A stretch of DNA of 64,000 bases, taken from Candidatus Methylospira mobilis (GTDB taxonomy: Bacteria > Pseudomonadota > Gammaproteobacteria > Methylococcales > Methylococcaceae). The notes beneath the pieces were generated by a model that searched no databases, was not told the origin of the DNA, and saw nothing but the letters and a program-made list of their open reading frames with translations. Shown here in pieces: positions 14,303 to 24,430 of this stretch (the stretch's first letter is position 1; each line of letters begins with the position of its first letter). The position numbers were made by a program, and so were the translations under genes. The stretch spans positions 987,716 through 1,051,715 of the forward strand of contig NZ_CP044205.1 of assembly GCF_009498235.1 (NCBI RefSeq), given 5' to 3'.

Positions 14303-17039
14303 AAAAGTCGCAGAAATCGATTTGGCGCAGCCGCAAACCGGCCCGCAAATAGAAGTCGACGGCACCCGATACCCGGTCGCGCCCGGCGACAATCTGCTGC
14401 GCGCTTGTCTGTCGCTGGGTCTGGATCTTCCCTATTTCTGCTGGCATCCGAGCCTCGGTTCTGTGGGAGCCTGCCGCCAGTGCGCGGTCATTCAATACCG
14501 GAACGCGGAGGATCAGCACGGGCGCATCGTGATGGCCTGCATGACGCCGGTTGCCGACGGCATGCGCATCGGCCTGCAACACCCGGACGCACGGCGCTTC
14601 CGCGCCGGCGTGGTCGAATTGCTGATGACCAACCATCCGCACGACTGCCCGGTTTGCGAGGAAGGCGGCGAGTGTCATCTGCAGGACATGACGGAAATGA
14701 CCGGCCATACCGCGCGCCGGTTTCGCGGACGCAAGAGGACGCATCGCAACCAGTATCTGGGGCCGTTCATCAATCATGAAATGAACCGCTGTATCGCCTG
14801 CTACCGCTGCGTGCGCTATTACCAGGATTATTGCGGCGGCAGCGATCTCCAGGCTTTCGCATCCCATAACCACGTTTATTTCGGTCGCGAACGGGATGGC
14901 GCGCTGGAAAACGAGTTCAGCGGCAATCTGGTGGAGGTCTGTCCCACCGGCGTATTCACCGACCGGACCTTCAGCCGGCATTATGCCCGTAAGTGGGATT
15001 TGCAGACCGCGCCGTCGATTTGCGTACACTGCGGCGTCGGCTGCAACATCAGCCCCGGCGAACGCTACGGCAGTTTGCGGCGTGTCGTCAACCGCTATCA
15101 CGGCGAGATCAACGGTTATTTTCTGTGCGACCGAGGACGTTTCGGCTACGACTTCGTGAATAGCGAACAGCGTTTGCTGCAGGTTTTGCCGGGTAGCCAC
15201 AACAATCCGGATGGGAAAGGCTCGGGCGATTGCTTTTCCTGGCTGCTCGACCATGCCGCGGGCGTGATCGGCATCGGTTCGCCGCGCGCCAGCGTGGAAG
15301 CCAACTTTGCGCTTCGCGAGCTGGTAGGCGCGGAAAATTTTCATCTCGGGTTTTCCGAAAGCGAATACCTGTTGATGGAATTGCTGCTGGATATCCTGCA
15401 TTCTGCTCCGGTGCGAATCGCTTCGTTGCGAGAAACCGAAGAAGCGGATGCCGTGTTTATCCTGGGCGAAGACGTCACCCAGACGGCTCCGCGTCTGGCC
15501 TTGTCGTTGCGGCAATCCATCCGCAAACCGGCCTATCGGCGCGCGGACCAGCTCGGCATCCCGCGCTGGCAGGATGCGTCGGTGCGCGCTTCCTCGCCGC
15601 AAGAGCGTAGTGCATTGTTTATAGCCTGCGTCGCCGCCACCCGGTTGGACGATGCAGTGGTTGCGGTTAGTCATGGAGCGCCGGAAGATTTGGCCCGGCT
15701 CGGGTTTGCGGTAGCGCAGCGGATACACCCGGATGCGCCCGATGCGGCGGATCTGAGCCCGGAATGGCAGGAGCGGGCGGCTTTAATTGCGCAGGCATTG
15801 TCCGCTGCGCAACGCCCGCTGATCGTTTCCGGTCTCGGCTGTCAAAGCGCCGCCGTGCTGCAAGCCGCCGCGCAAGTGGCCTCGGCGCTAGCGGCGCGGC
15901 GCGGCGGAGCCGCTACCGACGTGCATTTTGCGGTTCCTGAATGCAACAGCATGGGGCTGGCCATGCTGGGCGGCGCTTCATTGGCGGCCGCGTTTGCCGC
16001 CGTCGAGGAGGGAAGAGCCGATACGGTCGTCGTGCTTGAAAACGATTTATACCGCCGAGCGCCGAAAAAAGCGGTCGACCGTTTCCTGTCCGTAGCGAAA
16101 AGCGTGGTCGCTATCGACCACATTCGTCATGAAACCGTGAACAAAGCCCAGCTCGCCCTGCCTGCGGCTACGTACGCCGAAAGCGAAGGAACGCTGATCA
16201 GCAGCGAGGGCAGGGCTCAGCGCTATTTTCCGGCATTTCCGCCATCAGGCGACGTTCGTGCGAGCTGGCGCTGGGTGGGTGGCGAGCGCGGCTTCGATCA
16301 GCTGCTCGCGGACTGCGCTGAACAGTTGCCGGTTTTCAGCGCGATCAAGCAAGCCGCTCCCTCGCAGGATTTTCGCATTCATGGACAAAAGATTCCGCGT
16401 CAAACTCAGCGTTACAGCGGGCGCACCGCGATGCTGGCCGATCAACATATCCATGAACCGAAACAAACGGCTGACTCAGATTCCGCGCTGGCTTTTTCGA
16501 TGGAGGGCGCGCTGTCCGGCCTGCCGCCGGCGTTGCGTCCCTTTGCCTGGTCGCCGGGGTGGAACTCCAATCAGTCCGTCAACAAGTTTCAGCAGGAGAT
16601 CGGCGGGCATTTGCAAGGCGGCGATCCCGGCATACGCCTGATTGAGGCGCGAGCCGGAGGCGAGCCGCGCTGGTTTACGCCAGCGGCCGTTTCCCCACCG
16701 TCGCAGCCGCCGCGTTTCCGTCTGGTTTCGCTATATCATCTGTTCGGCAGCGAGGAATTGAGCGCGCTGGCTCCGGCGATTGCGGAGCGTGTTGCGAAGC
16801 CTTATATCGCGTTGCATCCCGACGACGCGGCGGCAGCCGGACTCGAGCCGGGAGTCTGGGTCGAAGTTGAGGTAGCCGGCGAAACGCAGCGATTGCCGTT
16901 AATCATCCTGCCGAGTCTGGCTCGCGGCTTGGCGGCGCTTCCATCGGGTCTGAACGGTTTGCCAGGAGCCGCGACTGCGGCGGAGTTTTGGGAATATCGG
17001 CCGGACGCATCGGCCAAACAACAGGAGACGAGCCCATGA
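14295..17039 (+). CDS. nuoG: NADH-quinone oxidoreductase subunit G
   Basis: NuoG is the large iron-sulfur subunit of the peripheral arm. The 914-aa product has an N-terminal [2Fe-2S] ferredoxin domain ([14 protein letters not shown]), the His-liganded N5 motif ([16 protein letters not shown]), the N4 motif ([16 protein letters not shown]) and the off-path N7 motif (CVHCGVGCN with a later [10 protein letters not shown]). These are followed by a molybdopterin-oxidoreductase-like fold that binds no cofactor in this family. N7 occurs in E. coli-type complex I and is kept here. It is joined to nuoH by an ATGA overlap. Confidence 0.96.
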   Translation: MSEKVAEIDLAQPQTGPQIEVDGTRYPVAPGDNLLRACLSLGLDLPYFCWHPSLGSVGACRQCAVIQYRNAEDQHGRIVMACMTPVADGMRIGLQHPDARRFRAGVVELLMTNHPHDCPVCEEGGECHLQDMTEMTGHTARRFRGRKRTHRNQYLGPFINHEMNRCIACYRCVRYYQDYCGGSDLQAFASHNHVYFGRERDGALENEFSGNLVEVCPTGVFTDRTFSRHYARKWDLQTAPSICVHCGVGCNISPGERYGSLRRVVNRYHGEINGYFLCDRGRFGYDFVNSEQRLLQVLPGSHNNPDGKGSGDCFSWLLDHAAGVIGIGSPRASVEANFALRELVGAENFHLGFSESEYLLMELLLDILHSAPVRIASLRETEEADAVFILGEDVTQTAPRLALSLRQSIRKPAYRRADQLGIPRWQDASVRASSPQERSALFIACVAATRLDDAVVAVSHGAPEDLARLGFAVAQRIHPDAPDAADLSPEWQERAALIAQALSAAQRPLIVSGLGCQSAAVLQAAAQVASALAARRGGAATDVHFAVPECNSMGLAMLGGASLAAAFAAVEEGRADTVVVLENDLYRRAPKKAVDRFLSVAKSVVAIDHIRHETVNKAQLALPAATYAESEGTLISSEGRAQRYFPAFPPSGDVRASWRWVGGERGFDQLLADCAEQLPVFSAIKQAAPSQDFRIHGQKIPRQTQRYSGRTAMLADQHIHEPKQTADSDSALAFSMEGALSGLPPALRPFAWSPGWNSNQSVNKFQQEIGGHLQGGDPGIRLIEARAGGEPRWFTPAAVSPPSQPPRFRLVSLYHLFGSEELSALAPAIAERVAKPYIALHPDDAAAAGLEPGVWVEVEVAGETQRLPLIILPSLARGLAALPSGLNGLPGAATAAEFWEYRPDASAKQQETSP

Positions 17040-17995
17040 CCATCGGTTCTCCGGCGAATATTGCGGGCATCCTGATAGTCGTCATCAGCTTGTCCGCCAT
17101 GCTGATCTGGGTGGAGCGCCGCCTGATTGCGATCTGGCAAGATCGTCTGGGGCCGAACCGAGTCGGCCCGCTGGGCTTGCTGCAGGTGGTGGCGGACATG
17201 ATCAAGATCTTCTTCAAGGAAGACTGGATTCCGCCCTTCGCCGACAAGCCGGTTTTTTTGCTCGCGCCCGCCGTAATCATGACCACCATGCTGCTCGGGT
17301 TCGTGATCGTGCCGTTTGCGCCGGGCATCGGCGTCATCGATTTCAATTTCGGTCTGCTGTATTTCTTCGCTTTGACCTCGCTGGCGGTCTATAGCGCGGT
17401 ACTGGCCGGTTACGCGTCCAATAATAAATATGCGTTGCTCGGCAGCCTTCGCGCGGCGGCGCAGAGCATCAGCTACGAAGTATTCATGGGATTGTCGGTG
17501 ATGGGCGTGGTGATACTGTCCGGCAGCTTCAATCTGCGCGAAATCGTGCTGGCGCAGCAGGGCGGCTGGTACTGCCTGCCTCAGTTCGTCGGCTTCGTGA
17601 CTTTTACCATTGCCGCCGTCGCCGAAAGCCGCCGCGCGCCGCTCGATTTGCCCGAGGCCGAGCAGGAAATCGTCGCCGGTTTTCATACCGAATATTCCGG
17701 CATGAAGTTCGGCATGTTCTTCGTCGGTGAATATCTGGGCGTTACGCTGAATTCGGCGATGATCGTCACGCTGTTCTTCGGCGGCTGGCTCGGCCCCGCG
17801 TTGCTGCCGCCGCTGCTGTGGTTCGCGTTGAAAACCTCGATCGGTATCGCCTTTTTTCTTTTGATCCGCGCCGCCTTGCCGCGTCCGCGCTACGATCAAT
17901 TGATGGCTTTCGGCTGGAAAGTGATGTTGCCGCTGAACCTGCTGAATATCGTCGTCACCGGCGCGGTTTTGCTCGCTTGGCCGGGAGGAGGGTGA
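17036..17995 (+). CDS. nuoH: NADH-quinone oxidoreductase subunit H
   Basis: NuoH is the membrane subunit that forms the entrance of the quinone chamber and the link to the proton path. The 319-aa product has about eight TM helices and the signatures [17 protein letters not shown] and [18 protein letters not shown], with the conserved acidic residues of the E-channel. The frame extends upstream, but ATG 17036 is the start: it overlaps the nuoG stop as ATGA and gives the family length. One base separates it from nuoI. Confidence 0.96.
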   Translation: MTIGSPANIAGILIVVISLSAMLIWVERRLIAIWQDRLGPNRVGPLGLLQVVADMIKIFFKEDWIPPFADKPVFLLAPAVIMTTMLLGFVIVPFAPGIGVIDFNFGLLYFFALTSLAVYSAVLAGYASNNKYALLGSLRAAAQSISYEVFMGLSVMGVVILSGSFNLREIVLAQQGGWYCLPQFVGFVTFTIAAVAESRRAPLDLPEAEQEIVAGFHTEYSGMKFGMFFVGEYLGVTLNSAMIVTLFFGGWLGPALLPPLLWFALKTSIGIAFFLLIRAALPRPRYDQLMAFGWKVMLPLNLLNIVVTGAVLLAWPGGG

Positions 17996-17996
17996 T

Positions 17997-18512
17997 ATGT
18001 TCAGCCTGTTGCGTACCTTGTGGCGGGTGTTGCGGCATACCTTTACTCCGGCGGACACCGTTCAGTATCCCGAGGAAATGCCGGCTCTGTTTCCGCGCTA
18101 TCGGGGCCGCATTGTGCTGACCCGCGACCCGGACGGACAGGAGCGCTGCGTTGCCTGCAACCTGTGCGCCGTCGTCTGTCCTGTGGACTGCATAGCGTTG
18201 CAGAAAGCGGAAGACGAGAACGGCCGCTGGTATCCGGAGTTTTTTCGCATCAATTTTTCCCGCTGCATACTCTGTGGCTTTTGCGAAGAAGCCTGTCCGA
18301 CCTATGCGATACAACTGACCCCGGATTTCGAGATGTGCGAGTACGACCGGCGCAATCTGGTCTACGAAAAGGATAATCTGCTGATCCAGGGCACCGGTAA
18401 GTATCACGATTACAACTTTTACCGGGTTGCCGGAAAAGCGGTAGCCGGCAAGGACAAAGGCGAAGCGGAAAACGAAGCGCCGCCTATAGATGTAAGGAGC
18501 CTGATGCCATGA
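17997..18512 (+). CDS. nuoI: NADH-quinone oxidoreductase subunit I
   Basis: NuoI holds two [4Fe-4S] clusters (N6a and N6b) on the path to NuoB. Both ferredoxin motifs are intact in the 171-aa product: [16 protein letters not shown] and [19 protein letters not shown] 17997 follows GGAGGAGGGTGAT. It is followed by an unusual 241-base gap before nuoJ that holds an inverted-repeat insert; the rest of the operon is tightly packed. Confidence 0.96.
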   Translation: MFSLLRTLWRVLRHTFTPADTVQYPEEMPALFPRYRGRIVLTRDPDGQERCVACNLCAVVCPVDCIALQKAEDENGRWYPEFFRINFSRCILCGFCEEACPTYAIQLTPDFEMCEYDRRNLVYEKDNLLIQGTGKYHDYNFYRVAGKAVAGKDKGEAENEAPPIDVRSLMP

Positions 18513-18550
18513 ATAAAAGGGGCTTTCCACTTTAAACAGGGAAAGAAATG

Positions 18551-18722
18551 GTCCGCGAAAAACACGAAAGGCACGAAAAATTTACGGGGAAGTATTTAGT
18601 GAGTGCTTTTTTAGTCATGACTGAAGCGGTCGGGTTGTGGCTGACCAGACAAGACATGCGGAAGCGTGTCGGTAATACAGAAAAACTAGTGCCAATATCA
18701 TTTTCGTACCTTTCGTGGATAA
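18551..18722. repeat. Inverted-repeat insert between nuoI and nuoJ
   Basis: CACGAAAGGCACGAAAA (18563-18579) and TTTTCGTACCTTTCGTG (18701-18717) are inverted copies matching at 16 of 17 positions and about 120 bases apart. The enclosed DNA is AT-richer than the flanking nuo genes, and its 63-codon plus-strand frame (18548-18739) does not resemble a real protein. A short non-coding repeat or MITE-like element is the best reading; I see no second full copy in the window. Confidence 0.55.
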
Positions 18723-18753
18723 ATTGCTTTTTCAGATAAAAAAGGGGTAAACG

Positions 18754-19260
18754 ATGGAGCAGACGCTGTTTTTTATATCCGCGCTGATTGCGCTGATCTC
18801 CACTTTCATGGTGGTGATACAGCTCAATGCGGTTCATGCGTTGCTGTATCTGATCGTGTCCCTGCTGGCGTCCGGTTTCATTTTTTTTCTGCTGGGTGCT
18901 TATTTCGCAGCGGTGCTGGAAGTGATTATTTATGCGGGAGCAATCATGGTGCTGTTCGTCTTTGTGATCATGATGCTGAATCTGGGGCATAAAACCATCG
19001 ATCAGGAAAAAAGCTGGTTCACTCCCGGCATCTGGCGCGGTCCGGTGAGCCTGTGCGGATTGCTGCTGGCGGAGCTGGTCTATGCCTTGTCTGCGGGACA
19101 GGCCGGCGGCGATGTTCATGTGGTCAGCGCCAAAAACCTCGGCATTGCGCTGTTCGGCCCGTATCTGTTGACGGTGGAAGCGGCTTCCATGCTGCTGCTG
19201 GCGGGGCTGGTCGGCGCTTACCATCTGGGCCGGCCGTTAAAGTCGAAGGTGACGTCATGA
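18754..19260 (+). CDS. nuoJ: NADH-quinone oxidoreductase subunit J
   Basis: NuoJ is a membrane subunit near the quinone module; its TM3 takes part in coupling. The 168-aa product has five predicted TM helices and the conserved EVIIYAGAIMVLFVFVIMML segment. ATG 18754 follows AAAAAGGGGTAAACG. It overlaps nuoK by ATGA. It is separated from nuoI by the repeat insert, so its translation cannot be coupled to nuoI as elsewhere in the operon. Confidence 0.95.
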   Translation: MEQTLFFISALIALISTFMVVIQLNAVHALLYLIVSLLASGFIFFLLGAYFAAVLEVIIYAGAIMVLFVFVIMMLNLGHKTIDQEKSWFTPGIWRGPVSLCGLLLAELVYALSAGQAGGDVHVVSAKNLGIALFGPYLLTVEAASMLLLAGLVGAYHLGRPLKSKVTS

Positions 19261-19565
19261 CGGGGGTATCCATACAGCATGCCTTGTTGCTGGCGGCGCT
19301 GCTATTCACTCTCGGTCTGGTGGGGCTGCTGGTCAGGCGCAACCTGATCATGATGCTGATGTCGGTCGAAATCATGCTGAATGCGGCGGGACTCGCCTTT
19401 ATCGCAGCCGGTTCGCGTTGGGGGCAGGCGGACGGACAGGTAATGTTCTTGTTGATTGTGGCGCTCGCCGCGGCGGAGATCGGCGTAGGACTGGGGCTGG
19501 TCATGCTGGTTCACCGGCGCTTCAATACCGTGGACGTAGATCGCTTGAGCGATATGCGAGGGTAA
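19257..19565 (+). CDS. nuoK: NADH-quinone oxidoreductase subunit K
   Basis: NuoK is an MrpC-like antiporter-type subunit with three TM helices. The 102-aa product has the conserved membrane glutamates in LMSVEIMLNAAGL and in ALAAAEIGVGLGLVML. The frame is open far upstream, but ATG 19257 is the start because it overlaps the nuoJ stop and gives the family length of about 100 aa. A 67-base gap with a palindrome follows before nuoL. Confidence 0.95.
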   Translation: MTGVSIQHALLLAALLFTLGLVGLLVRRNLIMMLMSVEIMLNAAGLAFIAAGSRWGQADGQVMFLLIVALAAAEIGVGLGLVMLVHRRFNTVDVDRLSDMRG

Positions 19566-19568
19566 GGC

Positions 19569-19611
19569 GTGGGGTTGATAGCGTTTACGGTACACGCACA
19601 GTGTACCCCAC
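19569..19611. repeat. Palindrome in the nuoK-nuoL gap
   Basis: GGTACAC (19589-19595) and GTGTACC (19601-19607) form a perfect hairpin with loop GCACA. An outer pair, GTGGGGT (19569-19575) and ACCCCAC (19605-19611), could form an alternative stem. A related GTGGGGTACAC motif occurs near 62419. It may be a small REP-like repeat or an RNA-processing element within the nuo transcript. Confidence 0.45.
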
Positions 19612-19632
19612 CTTTGTAAAAAGGAGGCGTGG

Positions 19633-21465
19633 ATGTTGAATCTGTTGTGGCTGGTGCCGGCCTGTCCGCTGCTGGGTTTCCTGGTGTTGTTCGGCACGGA
19701 GGGTAAGCTGTCGAAAAACCGGGTTCCGTGGATAGGCGCGGGCTCCGTCGGCGTGTCGGCCTTGCTTAGCGCCGGCATCGGCGTCGATTTTCTGGCGCAT
19801 AATCCGGATCAATCCGTTTTCCGCCAGATGCTGTGGAGCTGGGTCGCTGTGTCCGACTTCAAGGTCGATTTTGCGCTCTATCTCGACGCCTTGTCGTTGA
19901 ACATGATGTTGGTGGTGACCGGCGTCGGTTTTCTGATCCATGTCTACTCCGCCGGCTACATGGCGGACGATCCCGGTTACAGCCGCTTTTTCGCCTGCAT
20001 GAATCTGTTCGTATTCGCGATGCTGATGCTGGTGCTGGCGGATAATCTGGGCCTGCTGTTTCTGGGCTGGGAAGGCGTCGGGCTGTGCAGCTATCTGCTG
20101 ATCGGATTCTGGTACGACAAAGCCGAAAACGGCCATGCCGCGCGCAAGGCCTTTATCGTCACCCGCGCGGGCGACACCGCGATGGCGCTGGGTCTGTTCC
20201 TGCTGTTTACGCAATTAGGCAGCCTCGATATTCAGACCGCGATGGCCAAAGCCGTAGCCGGCTGGCCGCCCGGATCAAGCTACGCCGTCGCCGCAAGCCT
20301 GTTGCTGCTGGGCGGCGCGGTCGGCAAATCGGCGCAGCTGCCGCTGCAGGTCTGGCTGCCGGATGCGATGGCCGGCCCGACTCCGGTCAGCGCGCTGATA
20401 CATGCGGCGACGATGGTGACGGCGGGCGTCTATCTGATTGCACGCACCCATGAGCTGTTCGCGCTGGTGCCGGACGTGCAGTTGCTGGTCGCGGCGATCG
20501 GCGCAATCACGCTGTTGCTGGCCGGTTTCGCCGCGCTGGCCCAGACCGATATCAAGCGGATACTGGCCTACTCCACGATCAGCCAGATCGGCTACATGTT
20601 TCTTGCTTTGGGCGTAGGGGCCTGGTCGTCGGCGATTTTTCACCTGATGACGCACGCCGTCTTCAAAGCGCTGTTGTTTCTTGCGGCTGGTGCGGTCATC
20701 CTGTCCATGCACCATGAGCAGAATATTTTCAACATGGGCGGTTTATGGAAGCGCCTGCCCGTTACTTTTTGGACTTTTCTGATCGGCGCGGCGGCCCTGG
20801 TTGCGCTGCCGTTTACGTCGGGTTACTACAGCAAGCATGAAATATTGCTGGCGGTTTATGCCGCGGGCTCGCATGGGCCCTGGCTATGGGCTGCGGGAAT
20901 CGCGGGCGCGCTGCTGACAGCGTTGTACAGCGCACGGCTGATACTAGTGGCCTTTTTAGGCCCCGAGCACGGGCAGGTAAAAGAAGACTTGCCCGCAACC
21001 ATCACCATGCCATTGGTGCTGCTGGCTTTGTTGGCAATGTTCGGCGGACGGCTGAAAATGCCGCTGGTCCCAGCGCTTGACTGCTCCGAACCGGAAAGCA
21101 CCGTCGTTTGGATAACCGCGCTGATGCCGTGGGTAGGCATTTTTGCCGCTTATCTGATTTACGGCAGGGGTGCGGGTTTTATCAAACGCCTGAACGAAAA
21201 CGCCATCGTTTCCGCTTTACAGCGCTTCTGTTTCAACGGCTGCGGATTCGATGCGCTTTATAGCCGACTGCTGGTGCAACCGTTTCTATGGCTGGCGGCG
21301 GTGAACAAGCGCGATGTAATCGATACTTTTTACCGGGATCTCGTCGCGCTGGTCATGGCCGGTCATCGCCTGCTGGCGCTGACCCAGAACGGCCGTTTGC
21401 GCTGGTATGCCGCCGCGATGGTGTGTGGCGTCGTAGCAGGTCTGACCTGGGGAATGCGGCCATGA
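19633..21465 (+). CDS. nuoL: NADH-quinone oxidoreductase subunit L
   Basis: NuoL is the distal antiporter-like, proton-pumping subunit. The 610-aa product has the proton_antipo core (GWEGVGLCSYLLIGFW with the key Glu; KSAQLPLQVWLPDAM with the key Lys; SALIHAATMVTAGVYL) and a long C-terminal extension for the lateral helix. ATG 19633 follows AAGGAGGCGTGG. Its stop overlaps the nuoM start as ATGA. Length agrees with E. coli NuoL (613 aa). Confidence 0.96.
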   Translation: MLNLLWLVPACPLLGFLVLFGTEGKLSKNRVPWIGAGSVGVSALLSAGIGVDFLAHNPDQSVFRQMLWSWVAVSDFKVDFALYLDALSLNMMLVVTGVGFLIHVYSAGYMADDPGYSRFFACMNLFVFAMLMLVLADNLGLLFLGWEGVGLCSYLLIGFWYDKAENGHAARKAFIVTRAGDTAMALGLFLLFTQLGSLDIQTAMAKAVAGWPPGSSYAVAASLLLLGGAVGKSAQLPLQVWLPDAMAGPTPVSALIHAATMVTAGVYLIARTHELFALVPDVQLLVAAIGAITLLLAGFAALAQTDIKRILAYSTISQIGYMFLALGVGAWSSAIFHLMTHAVFKALLFLAAGAVILSMHHEQNIFNMGGLWKRLPVTFWTFLIGAAALVALPFTSGYYSKHEILLAVYAAGSHGPWLWAAGIAGALLTALYSARLILVAFLGPEHGQVKEDLPATITMPLVLLALLAMFGGRLKMPLVPALDCSEPESTVVWITALMPWVGIFAAYLIYGRGAGFIKRLNENAIVSALQRFCFNGCGFDALYSRLLVQPFLWLAAVNKRDVIDTFYRDLVALVMAGHRLLALTQNGRLRWYAAAMVCGVVAGLTWGMRP

Positions 21466-22946
21466 TCCTGTTCATTCTGATTATGATTCCATTGTGCGGC
21501 GGCACGCTGGCCTGGTTGGCGGAACGGCTGCGGCTCGCCGATCCGCGCTGGGTTGCGATTGCCGCTTTAATCCTTGAGGCTGCGCTGCTGTCCACTTTAC
21601 CGTCAGCCGGAGACGGCTTAGGCGGTAATGGCTGGATACGGCAACTGGTCTGGCCATGGATACCGCGCTTCGGCATCGGTTTCCACCTGGGGCTCGACGG
21701 CGTCAGTTGGCTGCTGATCGCTCTGGCGGTTTTTCTCGGTTTCATCGCGGTCGGCTGTTCCTGGACCGAAATCGGCGAAGCCAGAGGCGCATTTTATTGC
21801 AACCTGCTTTTGACCCTGGCGGGAGTAATCGGCGTGTTCCTGGCGCTGGATTTATTCCTGTTTTTCGTTTTCTGGGAAGTGATGCTGATACCGATGTACT
21901 TTTTGATCAGTATCTGGGGCCATGAGCGGCGCGTCTACGCGGCGATGAAGTTTTTAATTTTCACCCAGGTAGGCGGCTTGTTGATGCTGATCGCGATACT
22001 GGCGCTGGTGTTCCTGCATAGGCAAGCGACCGGGAGCCTCAGCTTCGATTATTTCCAGTTGCTCGGCGATTACCTCGACCCGGCTGCGGCGTTCTGGATC
22101 ATGCTGGGTTTTTTCATTGCCTTTGCCGTCAAGCTGCCCGCGCTGCCTTTTCATACCTGGCTGCCGGACGCCCATACCCAGGCGCCGACCGGCGGCAGCG
22201 TGCTGCTGGCGGGCATCCTGTTGAAAACAGGGGCTTACGGGCTGTTGCGTTTCGCGGTGCCGCTGTTCCCGGAAGCCGCGCATGCGTTTTCGCCGGTTGC
22301 GATGACGCTCGGAGCCGCCGGTATCCTGTACGCGGCGGAAGTCGCGTTCGCCCAGAACGACCTGAAACGGCTGATCGCCTATACCAGCGTCAGCCACATG
22401 GGGTTTGTGCTGGTGGGTATTTTCGCCGGCAGCGCGCTGGCTCTGCAGGGCGCGGTCATGACCTTGCTGGCGCATGGCGTTAGCGCCGCCGCATTGTTCA
22501 TGATTGCCGGCGCGTTGCAGCAACGTCTGCATACACGGGATATGGACAGTATGGGCGGGTTTTGGAAATCCGTGCCTCGCATCGGCGCAATCACTCTGTT
22601 CTTTTCGGTCGCGTCGCTGGGCATGCCGGGACTCGGGAACTTCATCGGCGAATTCCTGGCGTTGCTCGGCACTTTCCGCGTCAGCATTCCGGTCACCGTT
22701 GTCGCCACGCTGGGTTTGATTCTGGCTCCTGTTTATTCGTTGCACGTCATCCAGAAAGTGTTCCACGGCCCTCCGAGCACTACTGTTCCGGGCAGCGATT
22801 TCGGTTTGCGCGAAATGCTGCTGATGCTGGCGATGATGACGGCCAGCGTAGTGATCGGGACTTATCCGCAGCCGCTGCTGGATATTTCCGCTCCGGCATT
22901 GCAAGGCCTGGCGGCCTCTCGGTTGGAGCGGGGAGCACAGCCATGA
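21462..22946 (+). CDS. nuoM: NADH-quinone oxidoreductase subunit M
   Basis: NuoM is the second antiporter-like proton-pumping subunit. The 494-aa product shows FVFWEVMLIPMYFLI (conserved Glu), AVKLPALPFHTWLPDAHT (conserved Lys) and GSVLLAGILLKTGAYG. An upstream extension of the frame to 21288 lies inside nuoL and is rejected in favour of ATG 21462, which overlaps the nuoL stop. It ends in ATGA with nuoN. Confidence 0.95.
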   Translation: MILFILIMIPLCGGTLAWLAERLRLADPRWVAIAALILEAALLSTLPSAGDGLGGNGWIRQLVWPWIPRFGIGFHLGLDGVSWLLIALAVFLGFIAVGCSWTEIGEARGAFYCNLLLTLAGVIGVFLALDLFLFFVFWEVMLIPMYFLISIWGHERRVYAAMKFLIFTQVGGLLMLIAILALVFLHRQATGSLSFDYFQLLGDYLDPAAAFWIMLGFFIAFAVKLPALPFHTWLPDAHTQAPTGGSVLLAGILLKTGAYGLLRFAVPLFPEAAHAFSPVAMTLGAAGILYAAEVAFAQNDLKRLIAYTSVSHMGFVLVGIFAGSALALQGAVMTLLAHGVSAAALFMIAGALQQRLHTRDMDSMGGFWKSVPRIGAITLFFSVASLGMPGLGNFIGEFLALLGTFRVSIPVTVVATLGLILAPVYSLHVIQKVFHGPPSTTVPGSDFGLREMLLMLAMMTASVVIGTYPQPLLDISAPALQGLAASRLERGAQP

Positions 22947-24385
22947 ACATGACCGGACTCCTGGCATTGTTGCCGATGATTGTGGTGGCCGCGACCGCCG
23001 TCGTGGTGATGCTGGCCATCGCGTTGCGCCGCGACGGCCGTCTGGTTTTTTTCCTGACGCTGGCGGGATGCGCGCTGGCGCTGGCAGCGTTGCCGGTTGC
23101 GTTTCGGCTAGCGCCGGTCACGGTTACCGGACTGATACGAATCGACGCCTATGCGATTTTCTTCAGCGCGATGATACTGGCGTTGGCGGCGATCGTCGCA
23201 TTGTTGTGCCGCGAATATTTTATCGGCGATCGATCCGAAAACGAGGAATTGTTCGTACTGCTGTCGACCGCCACGCTGGGCGGGATGATACTGGTGTCCG
23301 CCAGTCATTTCGCCTCGTTTTTCCTGGGGCTGGAGATACTGAGCATATCGCTGTTTCCGATGATCGCCTACCAGATGCAAAACACGCGCGCGCTGGAAGC
23401 GGGCGTCAAATATCTGATGCTCTCGGGCGTCGCTTCCGGCCTGCTGCTGTTCGGCATGGCGCTGATCTACAGCGAGAGCGGCGCAATGTCCTTCCAGCAA
23501 TTGGGCCATTGGCTTGGAGATGCGAAAGCGTCGCCGCTGGTTCTGGCCGGAGCTGTGATGCTGCTGGCGGCGTTGAGTTTTAAACTCTCGCTGGTCCCTT
23601 TTCATTTATGGACGGCGGATATTTACGAAGGCGCGTCCGCTCCGGTTACCGCTTTCGTATCCACGGTATCGAAAACGGCGATATTCGCGCTGCTGCTGCG
23701 TTTCTGGCTGGTTACCGGGGCCTGGCGCTCGGCGGCTTTGATGGAGATGCTGATACCGGTCGCGGTGCTGTCCGTGCTGGCCGGCAATCTGCTGGCTCTG
23801 CGGCAAACTCGGCTCAAGCGGCTGCTGGCGTATTCTTCGATAGCGCATATGGGATATTTGTTGATCGCGCTGATAGCCGGGAGTATGCTGAAAACGGAAT
23901 CCCTGGTGGAAAGCGTCGGCTTTTACCTGCTGGCCTATACGATCAGCAACCTGGGCGCAGTGGGCGTCGTGTCGGCCTTGTCCTGCGCCGGGCGCGAAGC
24001 GGAAAACCTGGATGATTTTGCCGGGCTGTTCCGGCGCGATCCGCTGCTGGCAGGGATTTTGACGCTGAACCTGCTGTCGCTGGCAGGCATTCCGTTGACG
24101 ATAGGATTCATAGGGAAGTTTTACATCTATGCCGCAAGTGTCCATGCGGCGCTCTGGATGCCGGTGGTCGTGGTGATCATCGGCAGCGGCATGGGGCTTT
24201 ATTATTACCTGCGCGTCGTCCTGGTAATGCTTGATCAAGCCCGGGTGTCCATGCAAATCAGGCCGGCGGATCAGATGCCGGTCAGGTTTGCCCTCGCGGG
24301 TCTTGCCTTATTGCTGCTATGGTCCGGAATTTTTCCGGAAGCCTTGATGGAAGCGTTGATGTCTGTTGCACAGGCCTTATCCTGA
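22943..24385 (+). CDS. nuoN: NADH-quinone oxidoreductase subunit N
   Basis: NuoN is the third antiporter-like subunit, proximal to the E-channel. The 480-aa product has about 14 TM helices, the FFLGLEILSISLFPMIAYQM segment with the conserved Glu, FKLSLVPFHLWTADIYEGA with the conserved Lys, and VSTVSKTAIFALLLRF. ATG 22943 overlaps the nuoM stop; the frame upstream of it lies inside nuoM. It ends the nuo set. A ferritin-like gene follows after 45 bases. Confidence 0.95.
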   Translation: MNMTGLLALLPMIVVAATAVVVMLAIALRRDGRLVFFLTLAGCALALAALPVAFRLAPVTVTGLIRIDAYAIFFSAMILALAAIVALLCREYFIGDRSENEELFVLLSTATLGGMILVSASHFASFFLGLEILSISLFPMIAYQMQNTRALEAGVKYLMLSGVASGLLLFGMALIYSESGAMSFQQLGHWLGDAKASPLVLAGAVMLLAALSFKLSLVPFHLWTADIYEGASAPVTAFVSTVSKTAIFALLLRFWLVTGAWRSAALMEMLIPVAVLSVLAGNLLALRQTRLKRLLAYSSIAHMGYLLIALIAGSMLKTESLVESVGFYLLAYTISNLGAVGVVSALSCAGREAENLDDFAGLFRRDPLLAGILTLNLLSLAGIPLTIGFIGKFYIYAASVHAALWMPVVVVIIGSGMGLYYYLRVVLVMLDQARVSMQIRPADQMPVRFALAGLALLLLWSGIFPEALMEALMSVAQALS

Positions 24386-24430
24386 TCAACCGCTCGACGC
24401 GTTTCGAGAATAATAATGAGGGGAATGTCC

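Noticed and set aside
13866-15728. Long minus-strand frame of 620 codons opposite nuoF and nuoG
   Set aside because: It is antisense to clear iron-sulfur protein genes; its length comes from the high GC codon use of the coding strand.
16802-18058. Long minus-strand frame of 418 codons opposite nuoG, nuoH and nuoI
   Set aside because: It is the shadow of well-supported nuo genes and is composed mainly of Arg, Gln and His.
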